64,000 nt of DNA from Butyricicoccus_B sp017886875 (lineage in GTDB: Bacteria > Bacillota > Clostridia > Oscillospirales > Butyricicoccaceae): assembly GCA_963931655.1 (NCBI GenBank), contig OZ007036.1, positions 682,001 to 746,000 on the forward strand, read 5' to 3'. Every line of letters starts with the position of its first letter. Position 1 is the stretch's first letter. Shown here piece after piece: positions 8,674 to 18,196 of this stretch. Both the position numbers and the translations under genes were made by a program. Under the pieces are notes generated by a model. The model had not been told where the DNA came from. It worked only from the letters and a program-made list of their open reading frames with translations, and ran no database searches.

Positions 8674-9831
8674 ATGGGATTAAATCTTCGTAGACCAGAC
8701 TCTGCTATTACACCAAGCTCACCTGCTCCAGCTAACAATCAAATTGAGGTCTATGAACAATATGACATTGCCGCAGACCGTCAGCAAATGAACCAAACTC
8801 TTGTTAACTCGCCTGAAGTTGATAAAATTGCAAGTCAAATTGAAGTGTATAACCTTGAAACTATTGTTTCTTTTGGTGCTGAGGCAGCTGAAGAAATCTC
8901 AAAATGTTCAGATATTGTGCTAAATAGTATGAATATGGCACAACTTGATAATTCAAGTGCTATGCTTAATACTCTAACCAAAATTATGGATAAATTTGAT
9001 TTAGAGGAAATCAAACAAGAGCCTAATTTTTTAGGTAAGCTCTTTGGAAGTATGCGAAAACAACTTGACAAACTGCTTGCAAAATATCACACTATGGGTG
9101 ATGAAGTAGATAAAATCTATGTACAGCTTAAACAATATGAATCAGAGATAAAGCAATCCAATCGCAGACTTGAAGAAATGTTTCAAGCTAATGTAGGTTA
9201 TTATCATGAACTTGTAAAGTATATTTTAGCTGGTGAGCAGGGTTGTCGTGAACTTGAAGCTTATATTGCTGAACGTCAAAACGATTTAGACCAAACCGGT
9301 GACCAATCTATTCAGTTTGAACTTACAACTCTTAACCAAGCTCTTTTAATGCTTGAACAACGTACTCAAGACCTAAGAACAGCGGAAAATGTAGCTATTC
9401 AGTCTATCCCTATGATTAAAACAATGCAGTTTAGCAATATGAACCTTGTTCGCAAAATAAACTCTGCATTTATTATTACCTTACCTGTATTTAAACAGGC
9501 TCTCACTCAAGCTATTATGCTTAAACGTCAAAAAATTCAAGCTGATGCTATGGCGGCTCTTGATGAGAAAACAAATGAAATGCTTATTAAAAATGCTCAA
9601 AACACCGCCGAACAATCAAAAATGATTGCTAGAATGGCATCTGGTAGCTCAATTAAAATGGAAACTCTTGAGCGTACATGGCAAACTATTGTTTCTGGTA
9701 TTGATGAAACTAGACAAATTCAAGAAAATGCAAGAAAACAACGTCTTGATGACCAAAAACGCTTAGAAGCTATTAAAGAGGATTTTTATAAACGTTATAA
9801 TAAACCGCTTCAAAATCCTCAAAATAAATAA
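8674..9831 (+). CDS. TelA/YceH family toxic anion resistance protein
   Basis: A 385-aa, largely helical protein of the TelA family, linked to tellurite and other toxic-anion tolerance and to the Ter stress system. A low-complexity Pro/Ser/Ala N-terminus precedes long amphipathic helices. The family regions LGKLFGSMRKQLDKLLAKY and SAFIITLPVFKQALTQAI are present. It starts 3 nt after the YceG-like stop, with its GGAAGGAG site inside that gene, so the two are coupled. The biochemical activity of TelA is not established. Confidence 0.88.
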   Translation: MGLNLRRPDSAITPSSPAPANNQIEVYEQYDIAADRQQMNQTLVNSPEVDKIASQIEVYNLETIVSFGAEAAEEISKCSDIVLNSMNMAQLDNSSAMLNTLTKIMDKFDLEEIKQEPNFLGKLFGSMRKQLDKLLAKYHTMGDEVDKIYVQLKQYESEIKQSNRRLEEMFQANVGYYHELVKYILAGEQGCRELEAYIAERQNDLDQTGDQSIQFELTTLNQALLMLEQRTQDLRTAENVAIQSIPMIKTMQFSNMNLVRKINSAFIITLPVFKQALTQAIMLKRQKIQADAMAALDEKTNEMLIKNAQNTAEQSKMIARMASGSSIKMETLERTWQTIVSGIDETRQIQENARKQRLDDQKRLEAIKEDFYKRYNKPLQNPQNK

Positions 9832-9845
9832 AAGGAGGTTATATT

Positions 9846-10427
9846 ATGCCTATCAATCTAACAAAAGGACAGAAAGTCGATTTAACCAAAGATAACCCAA
9901 GTTTAACAAAAATCATAGTAGGTCTTGGCTGGGACGTAAATGTTTTTGACTCTGGTACAGCTTTTGACCTTGATGCCTGTGCTTTTATGGTTGGAAGTAA
10001 TGGCAAATGCCCAACAGAAAATGAGTTTATCTTTTATGGTAATCTTACACATTCAAGCGAAAGTGTAAAACATATGGGCGATAACCGCACTGGTGAAGGT
10101 GATGGAGATGATGAACAAATTGAAATTGACCTTACCAAAATTCCCGCAAATATTGATAAAATTGCGTTTACTGTTACAATCTATGAGGCTGATGAACGCA
10201 GACAAAATTTTGGTCAAGTAAGTAATTCTTACATTCATATTGTGGATATGGTAACAGGCACTGACCTTATTCGTTATGATTTGGGTGAAGATTTCTCTAT
10301 TGAAACTGCCATTGTAGTTGGTGAACTTTATCGTCACAATGGGCAGTGGAAATTTAACGCTATCGGCAGTGGTTTCCAAGGTGGCTTAGCTGCTTTGTGT
10401 GGTCACTATGGTATAGAAGTTGCATAA
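9846..10427 (+). CDS. terD: TerD family protein (first of three)
   Basis: A 193-aa TerD-domain protein. TerD folds as a beta sandwich that binds two Ca2+ ions. The acidic ligand motifs are intact: AFDLDACAF and GDNRTGEGDGDDE, followed by YEADERRQNFGQV. TerD proteins are thought to act in membrane-associated stress sensing together with TelA and TerC. It is preceded by AAAGGAGG and lies 14 nt after telA. It is highly similar to the next gene, so it arose by tandem duplication. Confidence 0.93.
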   Translation: MPINLTKGQKVDLTKDNPSLTKIIVGLGWDVNVFDSGTAFDLDACAFMVGSNGKCPTENEFIFYGNLTHSSESVKHMGDNRTGEGDGDDEQIEIDLTKIPANIDKIAFTVTIYEADERRQNFGQVSNSYIHIVDMVTGTDLIRYDLGEDFSIETAIVVGELYRHNGQWKFNAIGSGFQGGLAALCGHYGIEVA

Positions 10428-10448
10428 AAATTAAGGAGGTAGTTTATT

Positions 10449-11030
10449 ATGCCAATCAGCTTAAAAAAAGGACAAAAAGTGAGTCTTACAAAGGACAATC
10501 CAGGACTAACAAAAGTTGTAGTAGGTCTTGGCTGGGATATCAACCGCTTTGATACAGGTGGGGCTTTTGACCTTGATGCAGCCGCTTTCCTACTTGCAGA
10601 CAATGGAAAAGCCACTTCTTCTGATGATTTTGTGTTCTATGGCAACCTAAAACATAAATCTGGTAGCGTTGAGCATATTGGTGATAATAGAACTGGCGAT
10701 GGTGATGGTGATGATGAAAAAATTATCATTGATTTAACTCTTGTACCTGCAAATATCACTAAAATTGCATTTACTGCCACTATTTATGAGGCTGATGAAC
10801 GTAGACAAAATTTCGGTCAAGTAAATAATGCATTTATCCGAATTGTTGACGAAAGCACAAATCAGGAACTTATGCGTTATGATTTAGGTGAAGATTTCTC
10901 CATTGAAACCGCTGTTGTTTTTGGTGAGCTTTATAAAAACAATGGTGAATGGAAGTTTAATGCTATTGGTAGTGGTTATCAAGGTGGTTTAGCTGCACTT
11001 TGTAATAACTTTGGCATTGAAGTTGAGTAA
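10449..11030 (+). CDS. terD: TerD family protein (second of three)
   Basis: A 193-aa paralogue of the preceding gene, equal in length and with matching Ca2+ motifs (AFDLDAAAF, GDNRTGDGDGDDE, YEADERRQNFGQV). The spacing to the previous stop is 21 nt with an AAGGAGG site, consistent with cotranscription. The two copies differ mainly on surface-type residues, so they could form hetero-oligomers or have divided roles; this cannot be decided from sequence. Confidence 0.93.
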   Translation: MPISLKKGQKVSLTKDNPGLTKVVVGLGWDINRFDTGGAFDLDAAAFLLADNGKATSSDDFVFYGNLKHKSGSVEHIGDNRTGDGDGDDEKIIIDLTLVPANITKIAFTATIYEADERRQNFGQVNNAFIRIVDESTNQELMRYDLGEDFSIETAVVFGELYKNNGEWKFNAIGSGYQGGLAALCNNFGIEVE

Positions 11031-11048
11031 TATAAGGAGGAAACAATT

Positions 11049-11660
11049 ATGTCTGTTTCTCTAAAAAAAGGTCAAAAAGTTAGCCTAACCAAAGAAAGCA
11101 ATGGCGGTTTAAATACTGTGCTTGTTGGTCTTGGTTGGGACGAAGCTTCTAAAAAAAAGTCTGGTGGATTTTTTAGCTCTCTATTTTCTTCTGCGGGTGA
11201 AAGTATTGACTGTGATGCTTCTGCTCTAATGCTTAGAAATGGTAAGCTTGTAGGCACTCATGATGTAGTTTATTTTGGTAATCTGGCTCATAGCACTGGT
11301 ACTGTTACTCACTTAGGTGATAACTTAACTGGTGAAGGCGTGGGCGATGATGAACAAATAATTGTAAATCTGGCTCAAGTTCCAGCAGATTATGACCGTA
11401 TTGTTATGGTTGTAAATATTTATAAAGCTAGTGAAAGAAATCAACATTTTGGAATGATTAAAAATGCTTTTATTCGCATTGTTGACTCAAGAAACAATGC
11501 TGAACTTTGCAGATTTAATCTATCTGATGATTATACTGGTATGACTGCTATGATTTTCGGTGAACTTTATCGTAGTGGTGGAGAATGGAAATTCAATGCT
11601 ATTGGTCAAGGTACTACTGATTCAAGTTTAAAAGAACTGCTTGCACGTTTTCATGACTAA
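11049..11660 (+). CDS. terD: TerD family protein (third, divergent)
   Basis: A 203-aa TerD paralogue more divergent than the other two. It has a 10-residue Lys/Ser/Phe-rich insertion after GLGWDEASKKK, just ahead of the first metal loop. The first metal motif reads IDCDASALM rather than FDLDA, and the second GDNLTGEGVGDDE has Val in place of one Asp, so Ca2+ affinity may be altered. Preceded by AAGGAGG and followed by a strong terminator, it is the last gene of the Ter/Tel cluster proper. Confidence 0.92.
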   Translation: MSVSLKKGQKVSLTKESNGGLNTVLVGLGWDEASKKKSGGFFSSLFSSAGESIDCDASALMLRNGKLVGTHDVVYFGNLAHSTGTVTHLGDNLTGEGVGDDEQIIVNLAQVPADYDRIVMVVNIYKASERNQHFGMIKNAFIRIVDSRNNAELCRFNLSDDYTGMTAMIFGELYRSGGEWKFNAIGQGTTDSSLKELLARFHD

Positions 11661-11678
11661 CTAAATATTCGTCATTAG

Positions 11679-11708
11679 AAAGGCGAGTTTTTATTTCTCG
11701 CCTTTTTT
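11679..11708 (+). terminator. Intrinsic terminator after the terD genes
   Basis: 9-bp stem AAAGGCGAG / CTCGCCTTT (11679-11687, 11697-11705) with a 9-nt loop running into T residues. Confidence 0.88.
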
Positions 11709-11735
11709 ATGATATAAAAACAAAAGGAGAAAATT

Positions 11736-14378
11736 ATGAACTTTAACGGATTATCTGAAAAGAAAGTTGCTGAGTCTAGGCAAAAATATGGCAGCAACAT
11801 TATCCCTGACTCTGAACCGACTACGTTCTGGGCAGAATTTAAAGAAACCTTTAAAGACCCTATGATTCGTATTTTACTTGCAATCGCAGCACTTATGATT
11901 GTGATGTACTTTTTTGATTATGCAGATATTTACGAACCATTAGGAACTATTATTGCTGTGCTTATTGTAGCATTTGTATCTGCAAAAACTGGTGTTGCAA
12001 GCGATACAAAATATCGTCAGCTCAAGGATAGCACTAAAAAAGACCAATGCAAAGTATATAGAAATGGCGTTGTAACGGTAATTGATGTTGATGATGTAGT
12101 TGTTGGCGATAAAATACTATTACAATCTGGTGATAAAATCCCTGCTGATGGTGTATTAATAAGTGGTCATCTTAAAGTTGATAATTCGGCTTTAAATGGT
12201 GAGGCTGAAGAATGTCCAAAAACCGCAGCTGATGAAAATTTCCGTTTAGCTGATGAAATAACTGGTGATACCTTTGTTGATAAACATTCACTATTTCGTG
12301 GTGCAGTGTTATTTGATGGCGAAGGTGTAATGGACGTACAAAAAGTTGGTCTTTCCACTATGATGGGTAAAATGGCTGAGGAAATGCAAGATGATGAGCC
12401 TGATTCCCCTCTTAAAGTTAAGCTTGCCAAACTTGCTGGTATGATTTCAAAATTTGGTTATATTGGTGCGGTTGTAATTGCTATTATGTACTTTGTGCAT
12501 TTTGTAATTACTGCTGGTGGTATTGATGCTTATTTTGCTCTTGGTTCTGCTAAGATTATAAAGGATATTATTGACGCTGTTTCACTTGCAGTTGTTGTTA
12601 TTGTCTGTGCTGTTCCAGAAGGTCTGCCACTTATGATTTCTCTGGTACTTATGCAAAATACAAGCAAAATGCTTGACCATAATGTACTGGTTCGTAAAGC
12701 TGTTGGTATTGAAACCGCAGGTTCACTAAATATCTTATTCAGCGATAAAACAGGCACTATCACAAAAGGTCATCTTGAAGTTGTAGAGTTTTTTACTGCT
12801 GATGGTACTGTAATCCCTGAGCTTTCAAAACATGCTAAAACAAAACAGCTTGTTGATTTAGCAATCGGTAAAAACACACAATCTATGTTTGATGCAGAAG
12901 GTCGTGTTATAGGTGGCAATGCTACTGACCAAGCTTTAATGAAATTTATTGGCAAAGAGGTCTTTGACAGTCTACATGACCGTTATACTATCACTAATTC
13001 TCAAAGCTTTAACTCTGCAAATAAATTCAGTCAAGCTTATTTAGCTGAATTTGGCAAAACATTTTATAAAGGTGCTCCTGAAAGACTGCTTGCAGTATCA
13101 CAAAATTATCTTGATGCAAACGGTGAGATTAAGCCTATTGATATGAATGTACTAAATGCAAAAATTGATGCATTAGCTGAAAAATCTATGCGTGTACTTG
13201 CATTTGGTTACTCTGAAAAGGCTATGACCGAAAACACATTACACAATGATACAGTAATTATTGGTTTTGTTGCTATTCGTGATGATGTTCGCCCAGAAGC
13301 TAGAGATGCTATCCGTGAAGTTCAAAACGCAGGTATCCAAGTTGTAATGATTACTGGTGACCGTCTTGAAACTGCTGTTGCAATCGCTAAAGATGCAGGT
13401 TTACTAAAAAAGAATGATGAAGTTGCTTTGACTTCTTCTCAGCTTAATAATATGAGCGATGAAGAAGTTAAAAAGATTATCCCTAAAATTCGTGTTATTG
13501 CTCGTGCATTACCTACCGATAAATCAAGAATGGTTCGTTTATGTCAAGAAATGAACCTTGTTGTTGGTATGACTGGTGATGGTGTAAATGACTCGCCTGC
13601 TTTAAAACGTGCTGATGTTGGTTTTGCTATGGGTAGCGGTACAGAAGCAGCCAAAGAAGCTGGCAAAATCGTTATTCTTGATGATAATTTCCGTTCAATT
13701 AAAGACGCTATTTGGTATGGTCGTACCATTTACCATAATATCTTAAAATTCTGTAAGTTCCAACTTGTAATCAACGTTGCAGCGGTTATTGTTAGTGCAG
13801 TTGCTCCATTCTTTGGCGTTGAAGAACCACTCAAAGTAACACACTTACTGTTTGTAAACCTTGTTATGGACGGTTTAGGTGCTATTATGCTAGGTAATGA
13901 ACCAGCTAAGGAATGTTATATGACTGAAAAACCTCGTAGACGTGATGAAAGCATTGTTAGCCGTCCTATGATGATGCAGATTGTCACTATGGGTATATGG
14001 CTAACTGTAATTAGCTTTGTATTCTTAAAGGTTGAATTTTTCAATCAATTCTTTGCAAATGAAGAACAAAAATTGTCTGCTTACTTTGTAATGTTTATTT
14101 GGAGTGCATTATTTAACGGCTTTAATGTTCGTGATGATGGATACCATATTTTCAGTGGCTTAAATGAAAACACAGGCTTTATGAAGGTGTTTATTGCAAT
14201 TATCCTAATTCAAGCCGCTATAGTAAATGCAAGCATTATACCTCAATTAAGCTTTATTGGCAATATGTTTAGCTGTATCCCATTCCCTGCCATTGGTTGG
14301 GTTGTAGTGGCTATTTTAGCATTTACTATGATACCAGTTGATTTAATTAGAAAAACTGTTACAGGCTCTAAGTCATAA
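11736..14378 (+). CDS. Calcium-type P2 P-type ATPase
   Basis: An 880-aa cation-transporting ATPase of the SERCA/PMCA-like type II group. Motifs in order: actuator-domain NGEAEECP (around residues 155-165, the usual TGES being altered), TM4 VPEGLP, phosphorylation site SDKTGTITKG, nucleotide-binding residues, hinge TGDGVNDSPALKRADVG, and TM6 NLVMDGLGA, whose Asn and Asp match Ca2+ ligands of SERCA. About ten membrane segments are expected. It probably exports Ca2+ from the cytoplasm. It follows the Ca2+-binding TerD genes after a terminator, with its own AAAGGAG site, suggesting a shared link to Ca2+ homeostasis. The exact ion is inferred. Confidence 0.88.
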   Translation: MNFNGLSEKKVAESRQKYGSNIIPDSEPTTFWAEFKETFKDPMIRILLAIAALMIVMYFFDYADIYEPLGTIIAVLIVAFVSAKTGVASDTKYRQLKDSTKKDQCKVYRNGVVTVIDVDDVVVGDKILLQSGDKIPADGVLISGHLKVDNSALNGEAEECPKTAADENFRLADEITGDTFVDKHSLFRGAVLFDGEGVMDVQKVGLSTMMGKMAEEMQDDEPDSPLKVKLAKLAGMISKFGYIGAVVIAIMYFVHFVITAGGIDAYFALGSAKIIKDIIDAVSLAVVVIVCAVPEGLPLMISLVLMQNTSKMLDHNVLVRKAVGIETAGSLNILFSDKTGTITKGHLEVVEFFTADGTVIPELSKHAKTKQLVDLAIGKNTQSMFDAEGRVIGGNATDQALMKFIGKEVFDSLHDRYTITNSQSFNSANKFSQAYLAEFGKTFYKGAPERLLAVSQNYLDANGEIKPIDMNVLNAKIDALAEKSMRVLAFGYSEKAMTENTLHNDTVIIGFVAIRDDVRPEARDAIREVQNAGIQVVMITGDRLETAVAIAKDAGLLKKNDEVALTSSQLNNMSDEEVKKIIPKIRVIARALPTDKSRMVRLCQEMNLVVGMTGDGVNDSPALKRADVGFAMGSGTEAAKEAGKIVILDDNFRSIKDAIWYGRTIYHNILKFCKFQLVINVAAVIVSAVAPFFGVEEPLKVTHLLFVNLVMDGLGAIMLGNEPAKECYMTEKPRRRDESIVSRPMMMQIVTMGIWLTVISFVFLKVEFFNQFFANEEQKLSAYFVMFIWSALFNGFNVRDDGYHIFSGLNENTGFMKVFIAIILIQAAIVNASIIPQLSFIGNMFSCIPFPAIGWVVVAILAFTMIPVDLIRKTVTGSKS

Positions 14379-14382
14379 ACTA

Positions 14383-14410
14383 AAAACCTCGCCAAAATTG
14401 GCGAGGTTTT
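14383..14410. terminator. Bidirectional terminator between Ca2+ ATPase and DHHW genes
   Basis: 11-bp perfect stem AAAACCTCGCC / GGCGAGGTTTT with a 6-nt loop. A-rich and T-rich flanks let it work for both convergent genes. Confidence 0.88.
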
Positions 14411-14412
14411 AT

Positions 14413-15525
14413 TTATTTTAGCCACTGTAAACTTCTATCTGTTGCTAAAGTATCAAGCCCATATACAAATAATATATCATCATAGTTATTTTGCTCTATA
14501 AGCTCGCTTGCTGTTTGCTTTTTAAAATATCTAAGGTCTATTAAATCTATCTCGCTGTACTCACTAGCGAAAAACGGTGCTAGACAATGTGCAAATGAGT
14601 CTCTGATAATAAGCAATTTTTTATCACTATCTGCATTAGATTTTAAATTCACAAGTGCATGATTACCATCTAAAAATACAGGATATTTATCAGCCTCATC
14701 TAAATGGTCTGTAAAAAACATACTATCATATTCTATTGGAAATGGTCTATTTTCATCTATAATTGTTACATCTACATTTAAGTTTTTCTGTTTCCATAGT
14801 GAAATAGTATCCGCTGGAGTAAACCACAAACCACTTTTTGAATAAGAGGTACCATAAAATCCATCATAATTTTCTATATCATATTCGGTTTGAGCTGTAG
14901 GAGTAAATCCCATTTGCTCACCCGCTTTAGAATATGCTATATACGCACCCTTACTTGTCCAGTGATGGTCAGTTCTATAATAGACATCTGAGTTTTCACT
15001 TAAAACACCCGAAACATCAATAAATTTCACTTCTTCACTTAAAAGTGATTTTAACTGATTTAAAAGCTGTGCATCAGGATAATTATCATGTAGTTTTGGG
15101 AGTTTATCTTCCATAATATATCCTTTAGTTGGAACAGGCATAAAATAAACATTATTATGATTTTGCACAAACTGCTCAATAATTTGTATATTTTCTGTCC
15201 AAGTAGAGCTTTGTGTTATAGGTTTTTCCAAAAGCCAATTATCTTCACCTTTATAAATATCGCCATTTAAACCAACAGCTTGATTTGTATAAGAATGAAG
15301 TCCAACCCAAAAATCTCTTGCAAAAAAATGGTCAGAAAAATATGTATCCATTTTAGAAAACCATGAGCCATCAACAAGACTTTCTATAGAAAATTTAGGC
15401 ATTTCCTCAAGCACACGTTTTTCATTTTGTGAAAATTCCTGTTTTGGCATAATGAAAAATAAAAACATCATACCTGCAAAAAACACACAGAATAATGCAC
15501 TTATTAGGAGGTTAGTTTTTTTCAT
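14413..15525 (-). CDS. DHHW family membrane-anchored protein (AlgX/DltD-like SGNH superfamily)
   Basis: A 370-aa protein with an N-terminal membrane anchor (residues 7-27) and an extracellular domain carrying the signature YYRTDHHWTSKGAY (around residue 205). This fits the DHHW family, related to AlgX/AlgJ acyltransferases that move acetyl groups onto exported polysaccharide. A later LLIIRDSFAH block fits the nucleophile-type GDS-like segment. It lies 12 nt after the MBOAT gene, so it probably takes the acyl group that the MBOAT protein delivers across the membrane. The acceptor polymer is unknown. Confidence 0.82.
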   Translation of the reverse strand: MKKTNLLISALFCVFFAGMMFLFFIMPKQEFSQNEKRVLEEMPKFSIESLVDGSWFSKMDTYFSDHFFARDFWVGLHSYTNQAVGLNGDIYKGEDNWLLEKPITQSSTWTENIQIIEQFVQNHNNVYFMPVPTKGYIMEDKLPKLHDNYPDAQLLNQLKSLLSEEVKFIDVSGVLSENSDVYYRTDHHWTSKGAYIAYSKAGEQMGFTPTAQTEYDIENYDGFYGTSYSKSGLWFTPADTISLWKQKNLNVDVTIIDENRPFPIEYDSMFFTDHLDEADKYPVFLDGNHALVNLKSNADSDKKLLIIRDSFAHCLAPFFASEYSEIDLIDLRYFKKQTASELIEQNNYDDILFVYGLDTLATDRSLQWLK

Positions 15526-15537
15526 ATTCTCCCTCCT

Positions 15538-16926
15538 TTAAAATCTAAAATATAAAAATGGATTATAGCTTTGTGCAACAAGTGAAGCAGTACAAAGCAT
15601 AACCGCACCTATACACAGTACAGCTGTAATAACTGAACCTGTTTTAGTATCTATTATTTTGCTAAATAACTGTTTGCCCAGTGGCAAACAGGCAAATATA
15701 GAAATAATAATCAGCGGTAAATAGCTAATACACAACACCATAGCATGATGACTTATAATTCCATTTTCTGAGATAAACAGAGCTTTAAAATATAGTCCAA
15801 GCTGTTTAAAATCATCAAATGCAAAAATAACCCAACCAATTATTACAAATAACATAGTGTAAATATGGCTTATAAATTTAGGCAATTTTTCAAGTTGTTT
15901 AAGTAGCCATACTTTCTCTATTACTTGTAACACAAAGTAATAAAGTCCCCAGATTACAAAATTCCAACTCGCACCATGCCACAAACCAGTTAAAAACCAA
16001 ACTGCAAATAAATTTCTAATGGTTTTAAATTTGCCTTGTCTGCTACCTCCTAAAGAGATATAAACATAATCTCTAAACCATGTCGAAAGTGAAATATGCC
16101 ATCTTCTCCAAAATTCAGTTATACTTTTTGAAATATACGGATAATTAAAGTTGATTGGCAGTTCAAAACCGAACATTTTACCCAAACCACAAGCCATATC
16201 CGAATAACCGCTAAAATCAAAATAAATTTGCAAAGTAAAGGCTAAAGCACCTACCCATGCACCCAGTACACCATTTGTACTTGGTGAAAGCTTTAAAGCC
16301 TCCCATAAAGCACCCATATTATTAGCAAGCAAAACCTTTTTGCTAAGTCCTACAAGAAGTTGAATAACACCTTCACCGAATTTATTAACGCTTTGTTTTC
16401 TATCTTCGAGCTGGTCTGCAAGGTCACGATATCTTACAATAGGACCTGCGATAAGCTGAGGAAACAAAGTCATATATGTTGCAAAACGTGTGAATTTCTG
16501 CTGAACTCCAACATCTCCACGGTAAACATCAATAATATATGATAAAACCTGAAAAGTATAAAATGAAATTCCAAGTGGCAGACCTATTTCAACATAAGGA
16601 AGTTCAGTCCAGAACACAAGAGGTCTTAATATATCTAAGAAAAATGTAGTATACTTAAATACAAAAAGAAGTGCTAAATCTATTAAAATAGCGATTATAG
16701 CCGCATGTTTTTTATATCTTGGTTTGGAAAGCATAATCTTTCCCGCATAAAAATTTATAACTGTTGTAAGCAAGATTACAATTAAAAATGATGGCTCTCC
16801 CCAACCATAAAATACAATATTAGCTATTAATAAAAATATATTTCTCGCTTTATGTGGTAAAATACAATAGCCAAAAAGGGTTATAGGCAAAAAGAAATAT
16901 AAAAACGTTAAACTTGCAAAACTCAC
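15538..16926 (-). CDS. MBOAT family membrane O-acyltransferase (AlgI/PatA-like)
   Basis: A 462-aa polytopic protein. Conserved MBOAT landmarks are present: FYTFQVLSYIIDVYRG, the FDFSGYSDMACGLGKMFGF block, FWRRWHISLSTWFRDYVYIS, and the catalytic-His segment TGLWHGASWNF. AlgI-type members move acetyl groups from cytoplasmic acetyl-CoA across the membrane for polysaccharide or peptidoglycan O-acetylation. It is encoded between a DUF4358 lipoprotein gene and a DHHW gene, with 12-nt gaps on both sides, so the set forms an operon. Confidence 0.92.
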   Translation of the reverse strand: MSFASLTFLYFFLPITLFGYCILPHKARNIFLLIANIVFYGWGEPSFLIVILLTTVINFYAGKIMLSKPRYKKHAAIIAILIDLALLFVFKYTTFFLDILRPLVFWTELPYVEIGLPLGISFYTFQVLSYIIDVYRGDVGVQQKFTRFATYMTLFPQLIAGPIVRYRDLADQLEDRKQSVNKFGEGVIQLLVGLSKKVLLANNMGALWEALKLSPSTNGVLGAWVGALAFTLQIYFDFSGYSDMACGLGKMFGFELPINFNYPYISKSITEFWRRWHISLSTWFRDYVYISLGGSRQGKFKTIRNLFAVWFLTGLWHGASWNFVIWGLYYFVLQVIEKVWLLKQLEKLPKFISHIYTMLFVIIGWVIFAFDDFKQLGLYFKALFISENGIISHHAMVLCISYLPLIIISIFACLPLGKQLFSKIIDTKTGSVITAVLCIGAVMLCTASLVAQSYNPFLYFRF

Positions 16927-16938
16927 AATTTACCGCCT

Positions 16939-17400
16939 TTATCCATTTAGTGTATCACTTACAATAGATTTTGCGGCATCGTTATCTGCTGAGATACACA
17001 ATACAACATACACATCTTTACGTTCTATTATTGCACTTTCTAGCTTTGGTACTTCTTCTGGTTTATAATCAGAATAGCCTTCAATATAACCATCTATAAA
17101 AACCCCAAGCTGTTTTTCTATTTCTTGTGCAGATTTTTCATCAACCGCTTTAAACATAGCAATGCTTTCTGCTGTTGCACCAGAACCAACCATAGCTGTA
17201 CTATCTTCAACTAAATCAGCATCTACACCATAAACTCTGTTAGCATTTTCTGAGTCAAGAGGTGCAAACTGGTCTGTAAAAGTTATTTCTTCGCTCATTT
17301 GCTCCACAGCGGTAACTGGGTCAATTTCTACTTTTTTATTATCTGAACAGCCCGAAAGCAATAACAAAGCTGCACTAAGTCCAATAATATATTTTTTCAT
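16939..17400 (-). CDS. DUF4358 family lipoprotein
   Basis: A 153-aa predicted lipoprotein with the signal peptide MKKYIIGLSAALLLLSGC and lipidated Cys18. The mature part matches what I recall of DUF4358, small lipoproteins common in Clostridia next to MBOAT and DHHW genes. I see no enzyme motif. It probably acts as an extracellular accessory factor to the acylation machinery; that role is inferred from neighbourhood alone. Confidence 0.75.
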   Translation of the reverse strand: MKKYIIGLSAALLLLSGCSDNKKVEIDPVTAVEQMSEEITFTDQFAPLDSENANRVYGVDADLVEDSTAMVGSGATAESIAMFKAVDEKSAQEIEKQLGVFIDGYIEGYSDYKPEEVPKLESAIIERKDVYVVLCISADNDAAKSIVSDTLNG

Positions 17401-17413
17401 ATTCTTAACTCTC

Positions 17414-18118
17414 CTAATTTACATTTTCTTTTAGAAAATCCGCCCATTGTCTATAATAACTAATATTTGGGTGTATACCATCTGTAGCAGCATCTTCTGG
17501 TAAATCGCCATTATCATCTTCAACAATAGATGCAACATCTAAATAAACAGCGCCTTTTTCTTCTGCTAAAGCCTCTAATTTTTCATTTCTTTCACGAATA
17601 GTTTTATTATTTATACCATCTTCATTTTTATCTGAAACTTCTTTTGACACTGGAAGCATAGATTGTATATAAATAGTTGCTTTTGGCTGATATTCACAAA
17701 CAGTATCAATAATTTCACTATACCCATCTAAAAAAGCCTGCTCATTTGGCCAACCAAGCTCATTTTCGCCAAACATCAAAAGAACTTCGTCATATTCTTT
17801 ATCATTTTTAAGTTCTTCAATAACAGGCACTTCACCATCTATCATAGTTTCGGTGAAAACCGTTCTAACATTAAGCCCTACACGATAAAAACAATCAGTT
17901 TCAGGCAAAACAGAGTATGTATCAAAACCATAAAGATAAGAATTTCCAAGCATAGCTGCATTAGATAAATCATTTTCTTTCTTCTCGGTTTCAGATGATA
18001 TGGCACTATTTGCACCACTTTGAGAACCAGTATCTATATTTTGCTGACAAGCAGTTAATAAAAAGCATAAAAAACCTGCACTAATACCAGATAAAATACG
18101 CTTGTAAAGAACTTTCAT
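17414..18118 (-). CDS. SGNH/GDSL-hydrolase-like lipoprotein
   Basis: A 234-aa lipoprotein (lipobox LLTAC, Cys24) with an SGNH-hydrolase layout. The nucleophile block reads MLGNSYLYG (GNS in place of the usual GDS, Ser kept). The third block reads FGENELGW and the Asp-His pair lies in DGIHPN. Such enzymes add or remove acetyl groups on surface glycans. A GTG three codons upstream is an alternative start, but the ATG gives a standard signal peptide. It is the first gene of the acylation operon, behind a good promoter. The changed block I might alter activity. Confidence 0.78.
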   Translation of the reverse strand: MKVLYKRILSGISAGFLCFLLTACQQNIDTGSQSGANSAISSETEKKENDLSNAAMLGNSYLYGFDTYSVLPETDCFYRVGLNVRTVFTETMIDGEVPVIEELKNDKEYDEVLLMFGENELGWPNEQAFLDGYSEIIDTVCEYQPKATIYIQSMLPVSKEVSDKNEDGINNKTIRERNEKLEALAEEKGAVYLDVASIVEDDNGDLPEDAATDGIHPNISYYRQWADFLKENVN

Positions 18119-18196
18119 TTTATACACTTCGCTTTCTGTTCAATGCCTTTACACTTGCTATATTTAGTAATAATTTAGCTCATATTGGCATAATTA

